A stretch of 64,000 nucleotides of DNA from Paraflavitalea devenefica. Its GTDB lineage: Bacteria; Bacteroidota; Bacteroidia; Chitinophagales; Chitinophagaceae. Shown one piece after another: positions 49,583 to 59,048 of this stretch; the first letter of the stretch is position 1; the number at the start of each line of letters is the position of its first letter. The position numbers and the translations under genes were made by a program. Under the pieces are notes generated by a model. It was not told where the DNA came from. It worked only from the letters and a program-made list of their open reading frames with translations, and ran no database searches. Where the stretch lies: NCBI RefSeq assembly GCF_011759375.1, contig NZ_JAARML010000002.1, positions 1,364,001 through 1,428,000 on the forward strand, written 5' to 3'.

Positions 49583-51307
49583 ATGAACAACCAGCAAAAA
49601 TTAAGAAGCCACGATTGGTTTGGCAGAAAAGACAAGGACGGTATCATTTACAGGAGCTGGATGAAGAACCAGGGTATGCCGAACGATCTATTCGACGGCA
49701 GACCGGTGATCGGTATTTGCAACACGTTCAGCGAACTGACCCCCTGCAATGCGCATTTCCGGGAACATGCGGAGATGGTAAAGCGGGGGGTGCTGGAAGC
49801 GGGCGGTTTCCCGGTCGAGTTCCCGGTCATGAGTCTGGGGGAAACTTTGCTGAAGCCTACTGCCATGTTGTTTCGCAACCTGGCCAGTATGGATACAGAA
49901 GAAAGCATCCGCGGCAACCCGGTAGATGGAGTCGTATTATTGACCGGCTGCGATAAAACAACGCCTTCCACGGTGATGGGTGCAGCGAGCGTGGGGCTGC
50001 CCACCATCGTGGTGCCCGGCGGCCCGATGTTGAATGGAAAGTACAAGGGCCAGGACATCGGATCGGGTACCCATGTATGGAAGTTTGATGAAGATATGAA
50101 GACGGGGAAGATGACGCATGAAGATTGCGAGTTTGCCGAAAGCTGCATGAGCCGGAGTATTGGCCATTGCATGACAATGGGTACGGCCAGCACGATGGCT
50201 TGTATGGTAGAATCGCTGGGGCTCACTTTAAGCGGTGCCGCTGCCATACCTGCTGCCGATAGCCGGAAAAAGCAACTGGCGCAACTGAGTGGCAGGAGGA
50301 TCGTGAATATGGTGCGGGAAAACCTGACCATTGATAAGATACTTACCCGGGAGGCTTTTGAGAATGCCATCAAAGTAAACGCCGCAGTAGGCGGGTCCAG
50401 CAACTTCATTATTCATTTAACAGCCATTGCAGGAAGAATAGGGGTGCCATTGGCGCTTGAAGAATTTGATACCATCGGCAGCAAGATCCCGTTGTTGTTA
50501 AACCTCATGCCTTCCGGGAAATATTTAATGGAAGACTTTTTCTATGCAGGCGGACTGCCGGTGATATTGAATGAGCTGAAGGACCATTTGCATAAAAATG
50601 TGGTCACTGTTACCGGGAAGAACCACCATGAAAATATCAAAGGCAATATTGACTGCCACAATGAAAATGTCATTGCTCCCTTAACGAAACCCCTCATGGC
50701 AGAAGCCGGCTGTGTGGTGGTAAAGGGCAACCTGGCTTTAAACGGCGCCGTGATGAAGCCATCGGCCGCCTCGCCTTCCCTGATGAAGCACCGGGGCAGG
50801 GCGGTGGTGTTTGAAAGCATCGAAGATTACCATGCCAGGATTGATACGCCGGAACTGGATATTGATGAAACCTGTGTGATGGTATTAAAATACGTAGGCC
50901 CCGTTGGCTATCCCGGCATGCCGGAAGTGGGCAATATGGCGCTGCCTAAAAAGCTATTGCAAAAAGGCATCACTGATATGGTGCGCATTTCCGACGGCAG
51001 GATGAGCGGCACTGCTTATGGCACCGTGGTGCTGCATGTATCGCCGGAAAGCGCCATCGGTGGTAACCTGGCCCTGGTACAAAACGGGGATATGATTGAG
51101 CTGGATGTAGAGCAGCGCCGGTTGCACCTGGATGTGAGCGAGGAGGAACTGGCAAAGCGAAGGGCTGCCTGGATGCCACCCAAACCTGCCGCCAGCCGTG
51201 GCTATGTGAGTCTTTACATTAAGCACGTATTGGGAGCCGATAAAGGCGCCGATCTGGATTTTTTACAGGGCAATTCGGGCTCCACGGTAACGAGGGATTC
51301 ACACTAA
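49583..51307 (+). CDS. IlvD/Edd-family sugar-acid dehydratase
   Basis: A 574-residue [2Fe-2S] or [4Fe-4S] dehydratase. The cluster cysteines are C55 (TPCNAHF), C123 (TGCDKTTPS) and C196 (GHCMTMGTAST). Their spacings of 68 and 73 residues equal those described for L-arabinonate dehydratase, separating it from biosynthetic IlvD. It would convert a sugar acid to its 2-keto-3-deoxy derivative in the cytoplasm. The C-terminal SDGRMSGTAYGTVVLHVSPE is conserved in the family. It precedes a FAH-type dehydratase and a gluconate-type permease, together forming a Weimberg-like pathway. Confidence 0.92.
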   Translation: MNNQQKLRSHDWFGRKDKDGIIYRSWMKNQGMPNDLFDGRPVIGICNTFSELTPCNAHFREHAEMVKRGVLEAGGFPVEFPVMSLGETLLKPTAMLFRNLASMDTEESIRGNPVDGVVLLTGCDKTTPSTVMGAASVGLPTIVVPGGPMLNGKYKGQDIGSGTHVWKFDEDMKTGKMTHEDCEFAESCMSRSIGHCMTMGTASTMACMVESLGLTLSGAAAIPAADSRKKQLAQLSGRRIVNMVRENLTIDKILTREAFENAIKVNAAVGGSSNFIIHLTAIAGRIGVPLALEEFDTIGSKIPLLLNLMPSGKYLMEDFFYAGGLPVILNELKDHLHKNVVTVTGKNHHENIKGNIDCHNENVIAPLTKPLMAEAGCVVVKGNLALNGAVMKPSAASPSLMKHRGRAVVFESIEDYHARIDTPELDIDETCVMVLKYVGPVGYPGMPEVGNMALPKKLLQKGITDMVRISDGRMSGTAYGTVVLHVSPESAIGGNLALVQNGDMIELDVEQRRLHLDVSEEELAKRRAAWMPPKPAASRGYVSLYIKHVLGADKGADLDFLQGNSGSTVTRDSH

Positions 51308-51330
51308 AGGATTTTACTTCAATAAAAAAC

Positions 51331-52158
51331 ATGAAACTCTACAAAACAAAAAAAGGCGCCGTCATTGAAAAGGATGGTCATTATTATGCTTTGAATGAAA
51401 GCTGGGAGGCATTGGTGAATGATGACCAACTGTATGAAAAACTGGATCAACTCACCTACACATCGACGATGGCAGATAGCAGTGCCATCCAAGAGTTGTT
51501 ACCGCCCGTAGGGAGGGACCAGGAGTTGTGGGCCTGTGGCGTTACCTACCTGCGAAGCAAGATTGGCAGGCAGGAAGAAAGCAAGGCAGCAGGCGGCGCC
51601 GATTTTTATGCCAAAGTATATGAAGCCGAAAGACCGGAAGTGTTCTTTAAATCCACTTATCACCGCATTGTAGGACATGGGGGACTGGTGCGTATCCGCA
51701 AAGACAGCACCTGGGATGTGCCGGAACCTGAGCTCACCTTAGTGGTCACTCCTTCCGGCAAAATAGTGGGGTATACCATCGGCAATGACATGAGCAGCCG
51801 GAGTATTGAAGGGGAGAACCCGTTGTACCTGCCGCAGGCAAAAACGTATGATGGCAGTGCGGCGGTGGGGCCTTGTATTTATGTTACCAGGGAACCGCTC
51901 CCTGCAAACACAGCTATCAGCCTGGTCATTGCCCGCAACAATACCACTGCTTATAAAGGCGAAGTGTCCATCAGTCAGTTGAAAAGAACGCCGGAAGAAC
52001 TGGTGTCGTTTGTATACAGGGAATGCAGTTTTCCGTACGGCTGTTTGATCATGACGGGAACAGGCATTGTGCCGGGGCATGATTTTACCCTGCAAAGTGG
52101 TGACGAAATAGCCATCTCCATTGATCCTATCGGCACACTCGAAAACACGGTACAATAA
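51331..52158 (+). CDS. FAH-family 2-keto-3-deoxy sugar-acid dehydratase-like protein
   Basis: A 275-residue member of the fumarylacetoacetate hydrolase superfamily. The N-terminal part ELWACGVTYLRSKIGRQEES and the acidic motif VPEPELTLVV (metal ligands) resemble 2-keto-3-deoxy-D-arabinonate dehydratase (KdaD), which makes 2-oxoglutarate semialdehyde from the preceding dehydratase product. Later, TIGNDMSSRSIEGENPLYLP and LIMTGTGIVPGHDF are family-typical. It starts 23 bases after the IlvD-type gene. A 2,4-diketo-3-deoxy acid hydrolase role is the alternative. Confidence 0.87.
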   Translation: MKLYKTKKGAVIEKDGHYYALNESWEALVNDDQLYEKLDQLTYTSTMADSSAIQELLPPVGRDQELWACGVTYLRSKIGRQEESKAAGGADFYAKVYEAERPEVFFKSTYHRIVGHGGLVRIRKDSTWDVPEPELTLVVTPSGKIVGYTIGNDMSSRSIEGENPLYLPQAKTYDGSAAVGPCIYVTREPLPANTAISLVIARNNTTAYKGEVSISQLKRTPEELVSFVYRECSFPYGCLIMTGTGIVPGHDFTLQSGDEIAISIDPIGTLENTVQ

Positions 52159-52161
52159 CGC

Positions 52162-53475
52162 ATGACAATCCTCATCATCGTATTGGCCATCGCGTTACAG
52201 ATCTTCCTGTCTGCAAAGAAAGTAAGTCCGTTTATCTCCTTGCTGGTGGTAGCTATACTGGCCGGTTTATTCCTGGGCATGAAGCCCGGCGTGTTATTGG
52301 TATCCATTGAAAAAGGGGTAGGCAGTACGCTGGGAGGGTTGGCCCTGATCATTTGTCTCGGCGCCTTCCTGGGAAAGATACTGGAAGTGACGGGCGCTGC
52401 CGAACAAATTACTTCTACGCTCATCAGGGCTTTTGGGATCAGGAATATACAATGGGCGGTATTGCTGACTGGTTTTTTAATCGGCATTCCGCTCTATTAC
52501 AATGCGGGTTTCGTGATCCTGGTGCCGCTGGTGGTAACCTTGACCCGCAAAACCGGTTTACCTTTATTATACATCGTTATACCCATGGCGGCTTCCTTAA
52601 GCACTACGCATTGTTTTTTGCCGCCACATCCGGGACCGGTGGTGCTGGTAAAGGCATTCAATGCCAATATGGGTAAAGTGCTGTTGTATGGGATCGTATT
52701 GGCCATCCCGGCAGTCATCGTGGCCGGACCCTTGTTGGGTAAACTATTGAAGAACCTGACCACACCAGCACAGGATATTGCTTTAACAGCCGCTACCGTT
52801 CAGCACAAAACACTGCCGCCTGTGGCAGCAAGTTTACTCTTCGCCTTAATGCCGGTATGCCTGATCGCACTGGCGGTGGTGGCAGGGCATCTTTTACAGC
52901 CTGGAAGTATTCTGCAAACCATTTTACTGTTTATCGGTGATAGTGTCATTGCCTTGCTGATCACCGTATTACTGGCCATGTATTTCCTGGGTAAGGAGGC
53001 AGGCATCAACATTGCACAAATGATGAAATTGTTGGGGGAAGCCATCGCCGGCATTGCCATGATCTTGCTCATCATTACCGCCGGTGGTGTATTCAAGCAG
53101 GTGCTGGTTGACAGTGGCACCGGCAGTTATATTGCCACCTTCAGCAGCAAATGGGATATGCCGCCCTTGTTATTTGCCTGGGTTATTACTGCCTTCCTGC
53201 GGGTCATGATCGGTTCGGCCACGGTGGCCGGTATTACGGCCGCTGGGGTAGTGGCTCCGTTAGTAACCGCCGGCAACGCATCACCCGAACTCATGGTGCT
53301 GGCCGTGGGCGCCGGCAGCGTATTCGGCTCTCATATCAACGACTCAGGTTTTTGGATGTTCAAGGAGTTCTTCCAGTTGTCTTTACCGCAAACCCTGCGC
53401 TCCTGGACAGTGATGGAAACGGTTATTTCTATCATCGGTCTTGGTGGCGTGTTGGTGCTGGATGCGGTCCTGTAA
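52162..53475 (+). CDS. GntP-family gluconate:H+ symporter
   Basis: A 437-residue inner-membrane permease with 12 or more hydrophobic segments. The GntP signature appears in FLIGIPLYYNAGFVILVPLV and MAASLSTTHCFLPPHPGPVV. The C-terminal half has MIGSATVAGITAAGVVAPL and VGAGSVFGSHINDSGFWMFK, both characteristic. It starts three bases after the FAH gene stop and closes the operon. It would import the sugar acid released or imported into the periplasm by the SusCD pair. Its stop is 15 bases from the convergent gene. Confidence 0.94.
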   Translation: MTILIIVLAIALQIFLSAKKVSPFISLLVVAILAGLFLGMKPGVLLVSIEKGVGSTLGGLALIICLGAFLGKILEVTGAAEQITSTLIRAFGIRNIQWAVLLTGFLIGIPLYYNAGFVILVPLVVTLTRKTGLPLLYIVIPMAASLSTTHCFLPPHPGPVVLVKAFNANMGKVLLYGIVLAIPAVIVAGPLLGKLLKNLTTPAQDIALTAATVQHKTLPPVAASLLFALMPVCLIALAVVAGHLLQPGSILQTILLFIGDSVIALLITVLLAMYFLGKEAGINIAQMMKLLGEAIAGIAMILLIITAGGVFKQVLVDSGTGSYIATFSSKWDMPPLLFAWVITAFLRVMIGSATVAGITAAGVVAPLVTAGNASPELMVLAVGAGSVFGSHINDSGFWMFKEFFQLSLPQTLRSWTVMETVISIIGLGGVLVLDAVL

Positions 53476-53490
53476 CTTCCATAATGGGAT

Positions 53491-55143
53491 TCACGGATTA
53501 TTCTTTTTCCTGATCACGTAATTGCCGGTATCGTCTGCCTTTTCTGCCGACCAGCCTTCGTTCAGCTCTATTTCGTACGTGTCGCCAATGATCTTATTCC
53601 CTTCCATCCGGAAAGGGGTGGGAAAGATGAACGTTTTGTAATCAGGTAGCATGAGCACGCCAGCATTACCCAGCACAGATTTATCTTCGATGGTCTTAAA
53701 AGATCCAAAGCATTTGCCCGATTTGTCCCGGCCTTGAATGCCGGAATATACAGTGCCCAGTCCGGGGATTTCGATGGTGCCATTCATATTGAAGGTGCGA
53801 TTGTACTCCATCCCGTCTGTAATTTGTGCACGTAGGGTGGGTTTCTCCTGCAGCAGGCTCCGGTAGTAAGCAAGGAGTTTTTCGTTTTGGGTCCTCCGGT
53901 CTTCTTCTTCGCGGTGTATCTGTTCAAAGTTGTTGGATTTCCTGGCCCTTGCCAATTGATTGACCGTGGTATCAATCGCGGTCGCTTTTGCCTTTTCATA
54001 AATGGCCAGGAAATTATATACCTGGTCAAGCCCGGCTTTCCACTGAATGTGCAGGTGATCAAACAGCAAGCCATAAGCTACACCGGTAGCATACGGGAAG
54101 GGCCGGGTATAGGTTTGCGCTTCTTCTCGCTGGTAGATCTCTTCGATGGCTTCTTCGTATTTATCGGGCGTGCCGGACAAGGCAAAACCGGTATAATTCG
54201 CCAGTCCTTCCAGGGTTTCTATCTCTAGTTCCGGTTGGAGGTAGTCTTTATTACGCCCCTGTCTTATTTTCCTGAATCGTAGGGCGTCTTCAAGACAGGC
54301 CACCACTTTTTGCTGAGCGCTTTTATGGCCGGCATAATACAGCGCGTTGCGCAATGCCTGGTATTCCAAACGCAGCAGCTCCCGGGCCTCGTAATTGTCC
54401 AGGTATTTGATGGCGTCGCCGTTCAGTTTGCGGGCCTTCCTCTGCAAGAGGTGGAACAGTTCATGAATTATAGTACTGGAATGGTCTGAAAGATAGTTGG
54501 ATAATACGATGGCATAATCCTTCCCTGCATAGGTTTGAACGGTATTGACAAAGGTGAGCGTATTGGGCGGCAGTTTGGCATAGTATATTTTCCCGCTATC
54601 GGTTTTGCTGCCGGGAAATTCCGTGATGGAATAAACGGTATTGTCATAGTCCAATACCAACATGTTTTCATTCCAGATAAGTTGTCCCCATAACTGCCCG
54701 TTATCTGCCTGCAATCGTTGTTTCGCATTGTGCAGCGCTGTGGCGATGCGCCCGGGCAGCCGTTGAGATGCGGAAGCCTTGTTGTCCTTTACCTTATTTA
54801 CTATTACAGGCCAGCGTTTGTGATGGTGCAAGCCCGTTAAATCGCTATCCTTCACGATGTGGTCATAGTTGGAATAAAACTGTTTGCCGGCCAAATACGC
54901 CAGGATATCCAGCGCCCTCTTGTTTTGCTGGTTCAGGGCATAAATACAGGCGGCATCGTATAGCCTTTTATTGCTCAACCGGTAACTGAATATGTTGTCA
55001 AATACTTTTGCGGCAGCTTTATAATTCTTTCCCTCGTACTGTTTCATGGCCTCGTTGTAGAGGCTTGTTTTGTTCTCTTGTGAAAAAACGTTGAGGGTGA
55101 TCAGCAGGCAGGCTGTTAAAAACAGCGTGAAAGATAGTTTCAT
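53491..55143 (-). CDS. Exported TPR/HExxH protein of unknown function
   Basis: A 550-residue exported protein (signal peptide ending near NVFSQ). Residues 25-110 hold TPR-like helices (YNEAMKQYEGKNYKAAAKVF, RLYDAACIYALNQQNKRALD). A zinc-binding motif STIIHELFHLLQ (HExxH) lies near residue 225 and a glutamate-rich helix ARELLRLEYQALRNAL follows, compatible with a metallopeptidase. The C-terminal 130 residues are beta-rich (FNMNGTIEIPGLGTVYSGIQ). No family name is certain. It is convergent with the GntP gene and divergent from the two-component pair. Confidence 0.65.
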   Translation of the reverse strand: MKLSFTLFLTACLLITLNVFSQENKTSLYNEAMKQYEGKNYKAAAKVFDNIFSYRLSNKRLYDAACIYALNQQNKRALDILAYLAGKQFYSNYDHIVKDSDLTGLHHHKRWPVIVNKVKDNKASASQRLPGRIATALHNAKQRLQADNGQLWGQLIWNENMLVLDYDNTVYSITEFPGSKTDSGKIYYAKLPPNTLTFVNTVQTYAGKDYAIVLSNYLSDHSSTIIHELFHLLQRKARKLNGDAIKYLDNYEARELLRLEYQALRNALYYAGHKSAQQKVVACLEDALRFRKIRQGRNKDYLQPELEIETLEGLANYTGFALSGTPDKYEEAIEEIYQREEAQTYTRPFPYATGVAYGLLFDHLHIQWKAGLDQVYNFLAIYEKAKATAIDTTVNQLARARKSNNFEQIHREEEDRRTQNEKLLAYYRSLLQEKPTLRAQITDGMEYNRTFNMNGTIEIPGLGTVYSGIQGRDKSGKCFGSFKTIEDKSVLGNAGVLMLPDYKTFIFPTPFRMEGNKIIGDTYEIELNEGWSAEKADDTGNYVIRKKNNP

Positions 55144-55248
55144 GCGTAAAATATTAAATGAAAACCTGCAGCAAATAGCGGGAATTACAATCAGAAATTG
55201 GGTTAAATAAGGTTAAATGAAGGCAAAACGAAGGTTAAAAACAGCAGG

Positions 55249-56694
55249 ATGTTTCGTTATTCTGCGGTTAGCCTGTATCTTTTCAGCATGCGTTTTGCCC
55301 AAAAACTGACCCTGCTGATCATCGGTTGTATAATCGTATTGGGAGGATTGTGCCTGATCCAATACTACCTGATCCGCAATACCTACCGGCTGGAGCAATC
55401 GGCCTACCTGCAGCAAGTGAAGCAGCGCCTGGGAACCAGGGGCCAGGTACTGATCGATTCACTGAATCACCAGGGGATGGTAGCCTTGCTCCGGGACATA
55501 CGGGACTCGCTCGAAAGCGGGCGGAAACCTTCCTTGAATAATTTTCAACAACAGATCGAAGTGGTAGCGGCCCCTCACCGGCATGCCATCAGCCAGGCGC
55601 TTTCGGGCGACAGCCTGCTCCACGACAATCATTACGTTTTACTGTACACCCATGTAGTGCTGTACCACCGGCAGGTGGCAGATACCTTGTTGCCAGGAGG
55701 AGCACCACCACTGGTGCTGACAGGAGGTAATGCAGATCAAAGCGCTAACGTTTTACCTATAAGCGAAGGATTGCAACAGGCTGGTTTCAGCCTGGGCACT
55801 GATACCGTAACCGCGATGACCTATACGCCTGCCTATCGCCTGTCGGTCTGGACAAAAGCAGCAATCGTTGCTGAGCATTGGCAGGCGACCATACTCAGGC
55901 GCATGGCCTGGACCCTGATTGGCAGCGCGCTGCTGATCATAGCGGTGACAGTGATCTTTTTCCTGGTGTTTATGACACTATTTCGTCAGAAGCAGATCGC
56001 TGATGTGACCACTGATTTTGCCAACAATATGACCCATGAGCTGAAGACGCCGCTTAGTTCGGCAGCAGTAGTGGTTAAATCCCTGCGGACGCCTGAGGCA
56101 AGACTGGATGAAAGCTGGTATGGCGAACTGTTGAACGAGCTGGACAGGCAACATGAGAAGATACGGCGGATGATGGACAGTATACTTACCAGCGCCATGG
56201 ATCAGCCAATGGGCATGACACAGTCCCGGCCATTCAATCTCGCCGGCGTGCTTAAAGAAATGGAGCAACTGGTGACGGCCTCCGGGCGGGACTTACAGTA
56301 TACAGGCAATGAAGATATTGTGGTCAATGCTGATCCCGACCTGCTAACAGGCATTCTGGCCAACCTCGTAGACAATGCTTTGAAATATACGCCGGCCGGC
56401 ACGTCTTTGCATATCCATACCGAAATAGCGGGAAGGACGCTAAGGATCTCCCTCGAAGACCAGGGGTCGGGGATCCCGTCGTCCCTGCGCCGCCACCTGT
56501 TCAGGAAATTTTTCCGTGTGCCCCGGCCTGCCGGTAACCATATCCGTGGTTTGGGCCTGGGTTTGTACCTGTGCCGTATGCAGGCAAAACAGCTTGGCGG
56601 CGATATTGCTTATCATACCAGCGCCTCCGGCGGAAGCCTATTCACTATAACTTTGCCTTATGACAACAACACGGCTATTATTGGTAGAGGATGA
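55249..56694 (+). CDS. Sensor histidine kinase (HisKA type)
   Basis: A 481-residue inner-membrane kinase. Two hydrophobic segments (about 23-43 and 222-244) flank a periplasmic sensor of about 180 residues. No HAMP domain is evident. The HisKA motif NMTHELKTPLSSAAVV gives phosphoacceptor H263. The HATPase has LVDNALKYTPAG, LEDQGSGIP and GLGLGLYLCRMQAKQLGGDI. An alternative start at 55288 gives a more usual N-terminus. It overlaps the response regulator gene by 35 bases, a clear operon. Divergent from the HExxH protein. Confidence 0.9.
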   Translation: MFRYSAVSLYLFSMRFAQKLTLLIIGCIIVLGGLCLIQYYLIRNTYRLEQSAYLQQVKQRLGTRGQVLIDSLNHQGMVALLRDIRDSLESGRKPSLNNFQQQIEVVAAPHRHAISQALSGDSLLHDNHYVLLYTHVVLYHRQVADTLLPGGAPPLVLTGGNADQSANVLPISEGLQQAGFSLGTDTVTAMTYTPAYRLSVWTKAAIVAEHWQATILRRMAWTLIGSALLIIAVTVIFFLVFMTLFRQKQIADVTTDFANNMTHELKTPLSSAAVVVKSLRTPEARLDESWYGELLNELDRQHEKIRRMMDSILTSAMDQPMGMTQSRPFNLAGVLKEMEQLVTASGRDLQYTGNEDIVVNADPDLLTGILANLVDNALKYTPAGTSLHIHTEIAGRTLRISLEDQGSGIPSSLRRHLFRKFFRVPRPAGNHIRGLGLGLYLCRMQAKQLGGDIAYHTSASGGSLFTITLPYDNNTAIIGRG

Positions 56695-57343
56695 TGCAGA
56701 CCTGGGGCGCCTGCTGGGTAAATACCTGCGGCTGCAGGGTTTGGAGGTGGTGCTGGCCGGCGATGGCGAATTGGCCCTTACTTTACTGACAGAACAAACT
56801 TTTGATATGGTAGTGCTTGATGTCATGCTGCCCAAGGGAGATGGCTTTTCCCTGGCTGATACCCTAAAAAGAAAACATCCCGGTATGCCCTTCCTCTTCC
56901 TGACGGCGCGCCGCCAAAAGGAAGATGTGCTGAAAGGGCTTGGGCTGGGGGCCGACGACTATATGGTCAAGCCTTTTGATGCTGATGAACTGGTGTTGCG
57001 TGTACAGAATATCCTTCGGCGTAGCAGTGCGGTAGCGCCTCCTGCCGACGGACTGATCTTTGGGGCTTTTCGTTTTGAACCGGCACAGCTAAGGTTGTAT
57101 CACGGCTCTTCCTCTGTACTGCTGACGAAAAAGGAAGCAGGCGTACTTGAACTGCTGGCCCGGCAACAGGGCCGTATTGTGAGCCGTAAGGATGTATTGG
57201 AAAAGATCTGGGGCAATGCAGACTATTTTAATGGCCGTAGCCTCGATGTTTATATTGGAAGACTGCGCAAGTTGCTGGAAGCGGATGCCCGGATCCGCCT
57301 CGAGAGTGTGCGGGGAGCGGGATTCATACTACACTGCGCTTAA
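56660..57343 (+). CDS. OmpR/PhoB-family response regulator
   Basis: A 227-residue transcription factor. The receiver domain (1-118) has E10/D11/D12, phosphoacceptor D54 and a conserved lysine in DDYMVKPFDADELVLRV. The C-terminal winged helix (about 130-226) includes KEAGVLELLARQQGRIVSRK and NGRSLDVYIGRLRKLLEADA, ending VRGAGFIL, all standard. It overlaps the kinase gene by 35 bases. Targets are not visible, though the divergent HExxH protein gene is the nearest candidate. Confidence 0.94.
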   Translation: MTTTRLLLVEDDADLGRLLGKYLRLQGLEVVLAGDGELALTLLTEQTFDMVVLDVMLPKGDGFSLADTLKRKHPGMPFLFLTARRQKEDVLKGLGLGADDYMVKPFDADELVLRVQNILRRSSAVAPPADGLIFGAFRFEPAQLRLYHGSSSVLLTKKEAGVLELLARQQGRIVSRKDVLEKIWGNADYFNGRSLDVYIGRLRKLLEADARIRLESVRGAGFILHCA

Positions 57344-57380
57344 TAACTACCTGCATTGGGTTTTTGGTTGTTCGAAAACC

Positions 57381-58820
57381 TCACTGCGGTTCGCTTTGTG
57401 TGGCTGCTTTCCGTATGCCGGTATTCCCACCATTCTCCAGTGTAAGGTTTACGGGTTTATTATTTTTCCAGGCACTCCTGGTAAAATCCGGCACATCCAC
57501 TGTTCGTGAACGGTTGGCGACGGACTGTTCACTTAACGGCGCAATAGAACTCCATAAGGCGCCATCGTATACATCCTGGTCCAGGGGAAGTCCGTTGCGC
57601 AAACAATCGATCAACCGCCAGTCCATAATAAAATCCATACCGCCATGACCGCCTATCTTTTTAGCGATCTCTCCCACATGCCTGATGATAGGGGGCGTAT
57701 ATTTATCGTACAGCTCTTTTAACTCTTCGTTTTTTATCCAGCCATGTCCAAATGCAATGCGTTCGGGCGAAGGATATTTGCTGGCGATGCCCTTTGTTCC
57801 ACTGATCAAATGGATACGCGAATAGGGGCGTGGTGTGGTAACATCATGCTGTAGCATGATGGTCTTACCCTTTTGTGTATGGATCAGCGTGGTATTCATG
57901 TTGCCACGGAACGGCTTTCCTGTAAACTGGTTATAGAAAGGATCGGCGGCTGCTTTTTCCTTTGCCATAGCGCTCATCATAAAATCGCCGGAAGACATAG
58001 CCACCAAATGGCTCATTTGATCACCCCTGTTAATATTAAGACACTGGGCAACCGGGCCAAGTCCATGTGTGGGATACAGGTTACCATTACGGAAATTTTC
58101 TTTCAGCCGCCACATATCGGCATAGCCTGTTTTACTAAAATTCAGGTCGCGCAGATCATGAATATACGCGCCTTCCGCATGTACCAGTTCACCCAACAGG
58201 CCATTGCGCACCATATTCAATGTGAGCATTTCAAAGAAATCATAACAGCAGTTTTCGAGCATCATACAGTGCCGCCGTGTTTTTTCAGAAGTTTCAACCA
58301 GTTGCCAGCATTCATCGAGTGTTACCGCGATAGGCACTTCACAGGCGACATGTTTTCCATGTTGCATGGCGTATAATGCCATGGGGGTATGCAACTTCCA
58401 CGGGGTACAGATATACACCAGGTCAAGCTCCTCTGTATTGATCATGGTTTTCCATCCGTTCTCTCCCGAATATTCTTTTGCTTTTGGTAATCCCTGTTTC
58501 TCCAGGATGGCCTGTGCTTTTGTTGCCCTTTGCGGATCCTTATCGCATAATGCTTTAATTTCCACGCCCTCTATATGCGACATGCGCTGCACGGCACCGG
58601 GCCCACGCATACCTAAACCAATAAAGCCGATACGCACTTTGTCTATTTTAGGTGCGGCGTATCCACACATGTTAAACTGCGGTGGCCGTCCGGCCCATTC
58701 ATAAACCCGTGACAAACTTTCCTCGTTGCTTTTTGCAGCAACCCGGGAAGGCAGGCCTATGGCCATTGCGCCGGTACCAAGGGAAATATTGCGGAGAAAA
58801 TTTCTTCTGTTCGTGCTCAT
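57381..58820 (-). CDS. Tat-exported Gfo/Idh/MocA protein (GH109-like)
   Basis: A 479-residue NAD(P)-dependent enzyme with a Tat signal (NRRNFLRNISLGTGAMAIG). The Rossmann motif is IGFIGLGMRGPGAVQ, followed by EVEIKALCDKDPQRA-type sequence and YICTPWKLHTPMALYAMQHG, KHVACEVP with the catalytic lysine region. The late helices (RHVGEIAKKIGGHGGMDFIM) match the GH109 alpha-N-acetylgalactosaminidase branch, which keeps NAD bound and is Tat-exported. Glycosidase activity is plausible but not certain; a sugar dehydrogenase is the alternative. It is convergent with the response regulator gene. Confidence 0.85.
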   Translation of the reverse strand: MSTNRRNFLRNISLGTGAMAIGLPSRVAAKSNEESLSRVYEWAGRPPQFNMCGYAAPKIDKVRIGFIGLGMRGPGAVQRMSHIEGVEIKALCDKDPQRATKAQAILEKQGLPKAKEYSGENGWKTMINTEELDLVYICTPWKLHTPMALYAMQHGKHVACEVPIAVTLDECWQLVETSEKTRRHCMMLENCCYDFFEMLTLNMVRNGLLGELVHAEGAYIHDLRDLNFSKTGYADMWRLKENFRNGNLYPTHGLGPVAQCLNINRGDQMSHLVAMSSGDFMMSAMAKEKAAADPFYNQFTGKPFRGNMNTTLIHTQKGKTIMLQHDVTTPRPYSRIHLISGTKGIASKYPSPERIAFGHGWIKNEELKELYDKYTPPIIRHVGEIAKKIGGHGGMDFIMDWRLIDCLRNGLPLDQDVYDGALWSSIAPLSEQSVANRSRTVDVPDFTRSAWKNNKPVNLTLENGGNTGIRKAATQSEPQ

Positions 58821-59048
58821 AGATCGTTAGTTAAAATTGGATGAGATAATACCACAAATCATGATCAATAATAGCGAGAATTATTGACCTTTTTTTACGC
58901 AATCGGGTGCGCATATTTTGTGGTGCCGGATAATCTGGCTGCTAAAAATCACGCAAACGATTGAATGGCTTCCGCACCTGGCAATCTAAAAGTTTATAAT
59001 AACTTGTTTTAATTTTTGTATCCTTGCAAACAGGAGCGCTGCCAGCAC

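Noticed and set aside
49648..50409. 253-codon minus-strand frame inside the IlvD-type dehydratase
   Set aside because: Shadow of the dehydratase reading frame, whose cluster cysteines are intact on the plus strand.
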